From contig JBDSTZ010000131.1 of the NCBI GenBank assembly GCA_039927975.1, positions 1-5,757 on the forward strand: a stretch of DNA of 5,757 nt, given 5' to 3'. The notes beneath the pieces were generated by a model that worked only from the letters and a program-made list of their open reading frames with translations, was not told the origin of the DNA and made no database searches. The translations under genes were made by a program, and so were the position numbers. The stretch's first letter is position 1. The number at the start of each line of letters is the position of its first letter. Positions 1 through 5,503 of this stretch are shown piece after piece. Source of the DNA: JBDSTZ01 sp039927975 (GTDB lineage: Bacteria > Pseudomonadota > Gammaproteobacteria > Burkholderiales > Burkholderiaceae_D).

Positions 1-770
1 CCCAGCGGGACCGCATTGGGGCCGTCCGACATTGCCTGCGCGGGATTGGGATGCGTTTCCATGAACAGGCCGGCGATGCCGGCGGCAACGGCCGCGCGCG
101 CCAGCACCGGGATGTGCTCGCGCTGGCCGCCCGACGAGGTGCCCTGGCCGCCCGGCAGCTGCACCGAGTGGGTGCCGTCGAACACCACCGGGCAGTTCGA
201 TTCGCGCATGATGGCGAGCGAACGCATGTCCGAGACCAGGTTGTTGTAGCCGAAGGAGACGCCGCGTTCGCAGGCCATGAAGTTGTCTTCGTTGAGGCCG
301 GCTTCGCGGGCGGCGAGGCGGGCCTTGTCGATGACGTTTTTCATGTCGCCGGGCGCGAGGAACTGGCCCTTCTTGATATTGACCGGCAAGCCCGATTGCG
401 CGCAGGCGACGATGAAGTCGGTCTGGCGGCACAGGAAGGCCGGAGTCTGCAGCACGTCGACAACCGAACTGACGGCGGCGATTTCTTCGATCGAATGGAT
501 GTCGGTCAGGACCGGCACGCCGATCTCGCGCTTGACCTCGGCCAGGATGTCGAGGCCCTTCTCCATGCCGGGGCCGCGGAACGAGGTGCCCGACGAGCGG
601 TTGGCCTTGTCGAACGAGGACTTGTAGATGAAGGGAATGCCAAGCGCCGAGGTGATTTCCTTGAGCGTGCCGGCGGTGTCGAGCGCCATCTGGCGCGACT
701 CGATCACGCAGGTGCCGGCGATCAGGAAGATCGGCTGGTCGAGGCCGACGTCAAAACCGCAAAGCTTCAT
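1..770 (-). CDS. kdsA: 3-deoxy-8-phosphooctulonate synthase (KDO-8-P synthase), metal-dependent type, 3' end cut by window edge
   Basis: Condenses phosphoenolpyruvate with arabinose 5-phosphate to KDO 8-phosphate, the cytosolic step committing carbon to the inner core of LPS. 256 residues are visible; the family is usually about 280, so some 25-30 C-terminal residues lie beyond the left edge. Seen directly: the (beta/alpha)8 family signatures KSSFDKANRSS (residues 50-60), FRGPGME (64-70), QTPAFLCRQTD (108-118), NIKKGQFLAPG (131-141), FGYNNLV (173-179), FDGTHSVQLPGG (197-208) and METHPNP (237-243). Cys21 in AGTCVIESR, His201, Glu238 and Asp249 match the four metal ligands of the Aquifex aeolicus enzyme; the metal-free E. 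coli enzyme has Asn in place of the Cys. The ATG overlaps the pyrG stop as ATGA and has an AAGGAG 7 nt upstream, so translation is probably coupled to pyrG. Identification is secure. Confidence 0.97.
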   Translation of the reverse strand, partial: MKLCGFDVGLDQPIFLIAGTCVIESRQMALDTAGTLKEITSALGIPFIYKSSFDKANRSSGTSFRGPGMEKGLDILAEVKREIGVPVLTDIHSIEEIAAVSSVVDVLQTPAFLCRQTDFIVACAQSGLPVNIKKGQFLAPGDMKNVIDKARLAAREAGLNEDNFMACERGVSFGYNNLVSDMRSLAIMRESNCPVVFDGTHSVQLPGGQGTSSGGQREHIPVLARAAVAAGIAGLFMETHPNPAQAMSDGPNAVPL

Positions 771-2461
771 GCTGCGTCTCCTTGCAAGGCCAACTGGGCC
801 ACGTTGGCGGCCGATGGGTGCGCGCCGGCTGCCTGGTGCGCCAGGGCGGCCCGGATGAACGAGGTAAACAGCGGATGGCCGGTGCGCGGGGTCGACTTGA
901 ACTCGGGGTGGTACTGCACGCCCATGTACCAAGGGTGGGCGTTGGCGCCGGCGCGCGGCAATTCCATGATTTCGCACAGGTCTTCGGTCGGGGTGCGGGC
1001 CGAGACGATCAGGCCGGCCGCTTCGACGCGCGACAGGTAGTGGTTGTTCGCTTCGTAGCGATGACGGTGGCGCTCGGTGACCACGCTGCCGTAGATTTCG
1101 GCGGCCAGGGTGCCCGGATTGACGGCGCAGGTTTGCGCGCCCAGGCGCATGGTGCCGCCCAGGTCGGAACTCTCGTCGCGCCGCTCGACCTTGCCGTCGT
1201 GGTTTTGCCACTCGTTGATGAGGGCGACGACCGGCTGGTCGGTGTCCGGATCGAACTCGGTGGAGTTGGCGCTGGTCATGCCGGCCTGGTGGCGCGCGTA
1301 TTCGATCAGCGCGACCTGCATGCCAAGGCAGATGCCGAGGTAGGGAATCTTGTTTTCACGGGCGTAGCGCGCCGCCATGATCTTGCCCTCGACGCCGCGC
1401 TTGCCGAAGCCGCCCGGCACCAGGATCGCGTCGTACTTGGCCAGGTGCTCGCAGCCCTTGGTCTCGATGTCCTCGGAGTCGAGGTATTCGATGTTGACCC
1501 GGCTTTCGGTGTGGATGCCGGCGTGGCGCAGCGCCTCGGTGAGCGACTTGTAGGACTCGGTCAGGTCGACATACTTGCCGACCATGCCGATCGTGACGGC
1601 CGCCTTCGGGTGCTCGAGCGCGTGGATCAGCTTGGTCCAGACCGACAGGTCGGCCGGCGGTGCCTCGATGCCGAGGGCGTCGAGGATGATCGCGTCGAGG
1701 CCCTGGTCGTGCAGCATCTGCGGCACTTTGTAGATGGTGTCGGCGTCCCACACGGAAATGACGGCCGCTTCCTCGACGTTCGAGAACAGCGAAATCTTGG
1801 CGCGCTCGTCGTCAGGAATCGGACGGTCGGCGCGGCACAGCAGCGCGTTCGGCGAGATGCCGATCTCGCGCAGCTTTTGCACGCTGTGCTGGGTCGGCTT
1901 GGTTTTCAGTTCGCCGGCCGAGGCGATGTAGGGCACCAGGGTCAGGTGCACGAAAGCGGCCGACTTGCGCCCGGCGCGCAGGCTCAGCTGGCGGGCCGCT
2001 TCGAGGAAGGGCAAGGATTCGATGTCGCCGACGGTGCCGCCGATTTCGACCAGCGCCACGTCGACGCCTTCGGCGCCGCGGTAGATGTAATCCTGGATTT
2101 CATTGGTGATGTGCGGGATCACCTGCACCGTCTTGCCGAGGTACTCGCCGCGCCGTTCCTTGCGGATCACCGATTCATAGATCTGGCCGGTAGTGAAGTT
2201 GTTCACCTTCTTCATGCGGGTGCTGATGAAGCGCTCGTAGTGGCCGAGGTCGAGGTCGGTTTCGGCGCCGTCGTCGGTGACGAACACTTCGCCGTGCTGC
2301 ATCGGACTCATGGTGCCCGGATCGACGTTGATGTACGGATCGAGCTTGAGCATGGTGACTTTAAGACCGCGCGATTCGAGGATCGCAGCGAGAGAAGCAG
2401 CGGCAATTCCCTTACCCAGGGAAGAGACGACGCCGCCGGTGACGAAGACAAATTTGGTCAT
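767..2461 (-). CDS. pyrG: CTP synthase (glutamine-hydrolysing)
   Basis: Makes CTP from UTP, ATP and glutamine in the cytosol, the last step of de novo pyrimidine nucleotide synthesis. 564 residues; E. coli PyrG has 545. The N-terminal synthase domain (about 1-270) begins with the canonical MTKFVFVTGGVVSSLGKG containing the P-loop (Lys17), and has HGEVFVTDDGAETDLDLGHYERF (Asp71) and VALVEIGGTVGDIES (Glu139), matching the Mg-ATP and CTP-feedback regions, plus KTKPTQ (186-191) at the UTP/CTP site. The C-terminal class I glutamine amidotransferase domain (about 288-540) has VPGGFGKRG, the nucleophile Cys378 in GICLGMQ, and His518 and Glu520 in QYHPE. The extra length is mostly an Ala-rich tail after about residue 540, whose DNA carries the kdsA ribosome binding site. 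The start is fixed by family alignment, although no Shine-Dalgarno precedes it. First gene of a pyrG-kdsA operon, divergent from the DUF898 gene. Confidence 0.99.
   Translation of the reverse strand: MTKFVFVTGGVVSSLGKGIAAASLAAILESRGLKVTMLKLDPYINVDPGTMSPMQHGEVFVTDDGAETDLDLGHYERFISTRMKKVNNFTTGQIYESVIRKERRGEYLGKTVQVIPHITNEIQDYIYRGAEGVDVALVEIGGTVGDIESLPFLEAARQLSLRAGRKSAAFVHLTLVPYIASAGELKTKPTQHSVQKLREIGISPNALLCRADRPIPDDERAKISLFSNVEEAAVISVWDADTIYKVPQMLHDQGLDAIILDALGIEAPPADLSVWTKLIHALEHPKAAVTIGMVGKYVDLTESYKSLTEALRHAGIHTESRVNIEYLDSEDIETKGCEHLAKYDAILVPGGFGKRGVEGKIMAARYARENKIPYLGICLGMQVALIEYARHQAGMTSANSTEFDPDTDQPVVALINEWQNHDGKVERRDESSDLGGTMRLGAQTCAVNPGTLAAEIYGSVVTERHRHRYEANNHYLSRVEAAGLIVSARTPTEDLCEIMELPRAGANAHPWYMGVQYHPEFKSTPRTGHPLFTSFIRAALAHQAAGAHPSAANVAQLALQGDAA
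778..783 (-). promoter_or_regulatory. kdsA Shine-Dalgarno inside the pyrG 3' end
   Basis: On the minus strand AAGGAG lies 7 nt before the kdsA ATG, within the last codons of pyrG. It fixes the kdsA start at 770 and shows that kdsA has its own ribosome binding site despite the ATGA overlap. Confidence 0.85.
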
Positions 2462-2470
2462 GTGCAGATA

Positions 2471-2484
2471 GTGCCGAACGGCAC
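2471..2484 (-). promoter_or_regulatory. Hairpin in the pyrG leader
   Basis: A perfect inverted repeat GTGCC-4 nt-GGCAC lies in the short pyrG leader, ending 9 nt before the start codon, where a Shine-Dalgarno would be expected and is not seen. Immediately upstream is an 8-base palindrome GCACGTGC (2481-2488), and a further GCAC abuts the ATG, so several mutually exclusive pairings are possible. A regulatory role is inference; the repeat itself is seen. Confidence 0.45.
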
Positions 2485-2499
2485 GTGCGGGAAATTGAA

Positions 2500-2505
2500 A
2501 TTATA
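2500..2505 (-). promoter_or_regulatory. pyrG -10 box (TATAAT)
   Basis: A perfect sigma70 -10 hexamer on the minus strand, 39 nt upstream of the pyrG ATG. No good -35 is present at 16-18 nt spacing (GGAAGT, GGGAAG or GGGGAA), so the promoter either relies on an activator or is modest. The expected start site falls in the pyrimidine run TTTCCC (2489-2494), giving a leader of about 28-33 nt. Confidence 0.6.
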
Positions 2506-2622
2506 CCCTAAACCGGCCGCTACTTCCCCCTTTCGAGCCAAAAATGCCAGTTTTGCCCGGCGGCGGGTGCAGCGCGGCCGTGGCGCGATCGACACTGCCA
2601 TCAGGAATTTAACGTTATTTAT

Positions 2623-2653
2623 TTGCCAAACTTACTGTGGATATGGTTATACT
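2623..2653 (+). promoter_or_regulatory. Probable sigma70 promoter of the DUF898-M48 operon
   Basis: TTGCCA (2623-2628) and TATACT (2648-2653, 5 of 6 matches to TATAAT) are separated by 19 nt, slightly long. The stretch just upstream (about 2606-2624) is AT-rich in an otherwise GC-rich window and could serve as an UP element. Predicted transcription would start near 2660, about 24 nt before the DUF898 gene ATG. Called from sequence alone. Confidence 0.5.
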
Positions 2654-2683
2654 CTTGAGCAACATTCAACGGAACTATCCATC

Positions 2684-3862
2684 ATGCATGAACAGTCAGA
2701 AGCCACCGCGACCCTGCCCGAGACGCCGGTGAACCCGACGCCGCCGGCCGCCAACGACGCGCTGGCCACCCAAACGGTCTACACGCCGACCTTCAGCGGC
2801 AGCGGCAAGGAATACTTCCGCATCTGGCTGGTCAACCTGATGTTGACCGTCGCCACGCTGGGCATTTATTCCGCCTGGGCCAAGGTGCGGCGCCTGCAGT
2901 ATTTCGACCGCAACACCCAGCTGGCGGGCGCCTCGTTCGACTTCCACGGCGACCCCAAGGCCATCCTCAAAGGCCGCCTGATGGCGACGGTGCTGCTGTG
3001 CGCCTACCATTACGCGTTCGGCTTTTCCAAGGTGTTCGGCTTCACGGTGATCGGCGTGCTGTTGGTGGCGCTGCCGATGTTCATGCGCGGCGCCTTGCGC
3101 TTTCGCTTGCAGAACACCGCCTACCGCGGCCTGCGCTTCTCGTTTGGCGGCAGCACCGCCGACGCCTACAAGACTTACCTGCCGCTGCTGCTGGCTCTGT
3201 TGATGCCGGCCGTGTTGCTGGCCATCGACAGCAGCGGCAAGCTGGCGATCGCCGGCTTCCTGCTGTACCTGGGCTGGCCGCTGATGCATGGCGCGATGCG
3301 CCAGTATCAGCACGGCCATCTGCAATACGGCGGCCAGCAGTCGCGTTACGACGTGCGTCCGCGCAGTTTCTATCCGATCTACTTCAAGTGCCTCGGCCTG
3401 GCGCTGGCCGCGTTCCTGATCGCCGCCGTCGTCTTCGGAGGCACGGCGGCGGTGCTCACGGTGGCCGGCGGCTGGGGCAAGAGCAGCAATACCGCCGCCA
3501 TCATCGGCACGGTGATCGGCGTGGCCTTTGGGTATATCGCCTACCTGTTCGCCGGCCCCTACGTGCAGGCGCGGGTGGGCAACCTGGCCTGGTCGCACAC
3601 CCGCTTTCCGGACCTCGAAATCCGATCAAATATGTCGGCGCGCTCGCTGATCTGGCTGCAGACCAAGAACGCCGTGCTGACGCTGCTGACGCTGGGCCTG
3701 TACCGGCCGTTCGCCGTCGTCAAGCTGCATCGATTCCGCCTCGCCAACATCACGCTGCACGCGCCGCTCGGGCTCGAACACATCGCGGCCCAGGCCGCGC
3801 AGCCGGCCGGCGCGGCCGGCGACAGCATCGCCGACTTCTTCGGCATCGATCTTTCCTGGTAG
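2684..3862 (+). CDS. YjgN/DUF898 family multi-pass inner-membrane protein
   Basis: 392 residues. An N-terminal Pro/Thr/Ala-rich, probably disordered stretch (1-35) is followed by about eight hydrophobic segments, near 45-63, 98-114, 117-136, 164-181, 186-203, 234-261, 271-295 and 322-345. Family marks are TLGIYSAWAKVRRLQYF (58-74), NTQLAGASFDFHGDP (77-91) and FRLQNTAYRGLRFSF (140-154). A degenerate copy of the first motif recurs near the C-terminus (NAVLTLLTLGLYRPFAVVKL, 329-348, followed by NITL), suggesting internal duplication. E. coli YjgN belongs to this family and has no established function; I assign none. The start at MHEQSE is the first ATG downstream of the promoter-like sequence; the upstream Shine-Dalgarno is weak (ACGGAA, 2669-2674). 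The M48 peptidase gene begins 6 nt after this stop, so the two are almost certainly co-transcribed and may work together in the membrane. Confidence 0.93.
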   Translation: MHEQSEATATLPETPVNPTPPAANDALATQTVYTPTFSGSGKEYFRIWLVNLMLTVATLGIYSAWAKVRRLQYFDRNTQLAGASFDFHGDPKAILKGRLMATVLLCAYHYAFGFSKVFGFTVIGVLLVALPMFMRGALRFRLQNTAYRGLRFSFGGSTADAYKTYLPLLLALLMPAVLLAIDSSGKLAIAGFLLYLGWPLMHGAMRQYQHGHLQYGGQQSRYDVRPRSFYPIYFKCLGLALAAFLIAAVVFGGTAAVLTVAGGWGKSSNTAAIIGTVIGVAFGYIAYLFAGPYVQARVGNLAWSHTRFPDLEIRSNMSARSLIWLQTKNAVLTLLTLGLYRPFAVVKLHRFRLANITLHAPLGLEHIAAQAAQPAGAAGDSIADFFGIDLSW

Positions 3863-3868
3863 GGCATC

Positions 3869-4978
3869 ATGATTACTGCACATTACTTCGATGGCCGATC
3901 GGCCCGCCTGCACGCGGTCACCTTGCACCTGCGCAGCGCCGCGCTGGCGCTGGTGGGACCCGAACTCAATTGCGAATATCCTCTGAACGAACTCAGCATG
4001 GCCGAGCCCTTCGCCGACGCCGCCGGGGTCCTGTATTTCAAGGATGGCGGCCGCTGCGAAGTGCCGGCGCCGGAAGGCCGCGCCGCGCTGGCCGAATGGA
4101 TCGGCTACCGCAAGTCGTGGGTGGTGCGCTGGCAAGACCGCTGGTGGGGTGCCCTGCTGGCCCTGGTGCTGCTGCTGGGCACCGGCGGCGCGATCTGGAC
4201 CTGGGCCTTGCCGGCGGCGGCCGTGAAGATCGCCGACGCCTTGCCGCCCTCGGTCGACAAGGCGCTCGGCGAGCAGGCGCACGCCGCGCTGGAAAAGCAG
4301 TTCCTGGAACCGACCAAGGTGAGCGCCGCGCGCCAGGCCGAGGTGCGCGCAGTGCTGGCTGAATTGCTGCCGGCCTCGCCGCGCCAGCCCATCAAGCTAC
4401 TGATCCGCAATACCCCCGTGCTCGGCGCCAACGCCTTGGCGCTGCCCGACGGCACCCTGATCATCACCGATGGCATGATCAACGTGATCTACGAAGTCGA
4501 CGCGGCCGAGGACGACGGCGAGGACGACGGCGAGGACGAAAGCGATCACAAGCTGTCGCCTTTCGCGAAAGCGCAACTGGCCGGCGTGCTGGCGCACGAA
4601 ATCGGCCACGTGCAACTGCGTCACAGTGTGCGGGTGCTGACGCGCGGTTCGCTCACGGCCGCCGCCTCGGCCGCCCTGTTCGGCGACTTCAGCGCAGTGG
4701 CCGCCGGCCTGCCGGTGCTGGTGTTGAACATGAGCTATTCGCGCGACATGGAAACCGAGGCCGACACCTACGCGATGGGCGTGTTGAAGGCCAAAGGCAT
4801 GCCGAGCGCGCCGCTGGCGACCTTGTTTGAGGGCTTGGAACGCGCCGGCGCCAAGAATCCGCAGCGCCAGATGCCGGCCTGGATGCGCGCCGGATTCGAT
4901 TTCGCCTCCAGCCACCCCGCCACCGCCGAGCGCAGCAAGCGTCTGCGGGCGAACAGCCTGCCGGTGACGGCGCCGTAA
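3869..4978 (+). CDS. Membrane-anchored M48 family zinc metallopeptidase
   Basis: 369 residues. An N-terminal region of about 90 residues, beta-rich and Trp/Arg-rich at its end, resembles the small domain found before M48 in similar proteins (possibly DUF7092; from memory). One transmembrane helix follows (about 93-116), preceded by basic residues (RKSW, RWQDRW); positive-inside then places the C-terminal protease domain in the periplasm. That domain (about 150-365) has the zinc motif HEIGH (His243, Glu244, His247), the third ligand in ETEADTYA (Glu297), and the downstream SHPATAERSKRL (from 348), typical of Oma1/BepA-like M48 peptidases. All catalytic residues are present, so it should be active. 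A highly acidic insert (about 211-226) from a DNA repeat precedes the catalytic helix. The start ATG has AGGG 4 nt upstream and lies 6 nt after the DUF898 stop. A role in envelope protein quality control is plausible by family analogy only; the substrate is unknown. Confidence 0.94.
   Translation: MITAHYFDGRSARLHAVTLHLRSAALALVGPELNCEYPLNELSMAEPFADAAGVLYFKDGGRCEVPAPEGRAALAEWIGYRKSWVVRWQDRWWGALLALVLLLGTGGAIWTWALPAAAVKIADALPPSVDKALGEQAHAALEKQFLEPTKVSAARQAEVRAVLAELLPASPRQPIKLLIRNTPVLGANALALPDGTLIITDGMINVIYEVDAAEDDGEDDGEDESDHKLSPFAKAQLAGVLAHEIGHVQLRHSVRVLTRGSLTAAASAALFGDFSAVAAGLPVLVLNMSYSRDMETEADTYAMGVLKAKGMPSAPLATLFEGLERAGAKNPQRQMPAWMRAGFDFASSHPATAERSKRLRANSLPVTAP
4508..4537 (+). repeat. 12-bp in-frame tandem repeat (2.5 copies) encoding an acidic loop
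   Basis: The unit GAGGACGACGGC occurs twice perfectly, followed by GAGGAC. It is in frame within the M48 peptidase and encodes EDDGEDDGED (residues 214-223), inside an acidic stretch running to about 226. It lies between the ITDGMINVIYEV strand and the helix carrying HEIGH. The repeat can expand or contract in 4-residue steps without breaking the frame. Confidence 0.9.
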
Positions 4979-5013
4979 GCACGCGGCGCCGGGCCGGCAT
5001 TTCTGTCGCGTGC
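4979..5013 (+). terminator. Stem-loop directly after the M48 stop codon, possible terminator or 3' stabiliser
   Basis: A perfect 7-bp outer repeat GCACGCG (4979-4985) / CGCGTGC (5007-5013) begins at the base after the TAA and encloses a smaller hairpin (GCCG-GGC-CGGC, 4988-4998). No T-run follows, so it is not a classical intrinsic terminator. It may mark the end of the DUF898-M48 transcript or protect its 3' end. Confidence 0.4.
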
Positions 5014-5065
5014 CTGGCGGACCGAACGCTACGTGAGGCAACGAACAGACCGCCGCGCCCGCGCC

Positions 5066-5082
5066 GGTCATGCTGACCTTTT
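5066..5082 (+). terminator. Small hairpin with four T's before the PRC-barrel gene
   Basis: GGTCA-TGC-TGACC followed by TTTT, 8 nt before the PRC-barrel Shine-Dalgarno. With only 5 bp in the stem it would be a weak terminator; it could instead be a leader hairpin or a symmetric operator (GGTCA-N3-TGACC). The symmetry is seen; the role is inference. Confidence 0.3.
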
Positions 5083-5090
5083 CCCACCGC

Positions 5091-5097
5091 AGGAGGT
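5091..5097 (+). promoter_or_regulatory. Strong Shine-Dalgarno of the PRC-barrel gene
   Basis: AGGAGGT, a near-perfect anti-16S match, sits 4 nt before the ATG at 5102. It decides that start over the in-frame GTG at 5033, and predicts the best translation initiation in the window. Confidence 0.9.
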
Positions 5098-5101
5098 CAC
5101 C

Positions 5102-5503
5102 ATGTCTTACGAAGAACGCGATGCCTATGGCATGTATGTCGACAAGGGCCACAAGGGTCCCGGTCCTGAACTGATGGGGGCCGACACCCTGATCGGCGAC
5201 CACGTCCACAACCTCAAAAACGAGCACCTGGGCGAGATCAAGGAAATCATGCTCGACATGCGTACCGGCAAGGTGGCGTATGCGGTGATGTCGAGCGGCG
5301 GCGTGCTCGGGATCGGCGAAAAACTGTTCGCCGTGCCGTGGGAAGCGCTCACGCTCGACACCACCAACCACCGCATGACCTTGAACATGGACAAGGCGCA
5401 GATCGAGAACGCGCCCGGCTTCGACACCGACAACTGGCCCAACATGGCAAACCAGCAATGGGCCAGCCAGATCCACGGTTACTACGGCACCAGCGCGCGC
5501 TAG
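5102..5503 (+). CDS. PRC-barrel domain protein
   Basis: 133 residues, soluble, with no signal peptide or membrane segment. The PRC-barrel beta-domain spans about 27-100: ADTLIGDHVHN, then LGEIKEIMLDMRTGKVAYAV (43-62), the Gly-rich turn SSGGVLGIGEKLFAVPWEAL (64-83), and TLNMDKAQIENAPGFD (93-108). The tail (109-133) is Asn/Gln/Trp-rich (DNWPNMANQQW) and ends in HGYYGTSAR. PRC barrels occur in RimM and in the photosynthetic reaction-centre H subunit; stand-alone proteins of this size are common in Betaproteobacteria, with no firm function. A general or surface-stress role is often suggested but nothing here tests it. It is transcribed in the same direction as the M48 gene but 123 bp downstream, past two stem-loops, so it is probably a separate unit, although I see no convincing sigma70 promoter in the gap. 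Its TAG overlaps the stop of the convergent gene. Confidence 0.92.
   Translation: MSYEERDAYGMYVDKGHKGPGPELMGADTLIGDHVHNLKNEHLGEIKEIMLDMRTGKVAYAVMSSGGVLGIGEKLFAVPWEALTLDTTNHRMTLNMDKAQIENAPGFDTDNWPNMANQQWASQIHGYYGTSAR

Noticed and set aside
51..1040. Long open frame on the plus strand opposite kdsA and the end of pyrG
   Set aside because: It is antisense to two securely identified genes. Its composition (Arg/Ala/Gly/Asp-rich) is what a GC-rich third-position bias produces in an opposite frame, and it has no recognisable domain.
2636..2644. TGTGGATAT, one mismatch from a DnaA box, between the -35 and -10 of the DUF898 promoter
   Set aside because: A single imperfect site in an AT-rich promoter spacer is expected by chance, and there is no cluster or origin-like context.
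782..2683. Plus-strand frame running through pyrG into the DUF898 gene, which could suggest a giant fusion protein
   Set aside because: The first two thirds are the antisense of pyrG and show no protein family. The DUF898 product begins at the ATG at 2684, behind its own promoter-like boxes, and has normal family length.
2696..3598. 300-codon minus-strand frame inside the DUF898 gene
   Set aside because: Antisense shadow of a real membrane protein; rich in His, Gln, Arg and Ala without motifs.
2998..4362. 454-codon plus-strand frame overlapping DUF898 and M48
   Set aside because: Off-frame to both real genes; Arg/Ala-rich, motif-free and bridging their junction.
5033..5101. Upstream GTG extension of the PRC-barrel protein
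   Set aside because: The extra 23 residues are Arg-rich and unlike the family. The AGGAGGT at 5091-5097 points to the ATG at 5102.
4397..5476. 359-codon minus-strand frame opposite M48 and PRC-barrel
   Set aside because: Antisense to two genes with intact family motifs, and low-complexity His/Val/Arg composition.
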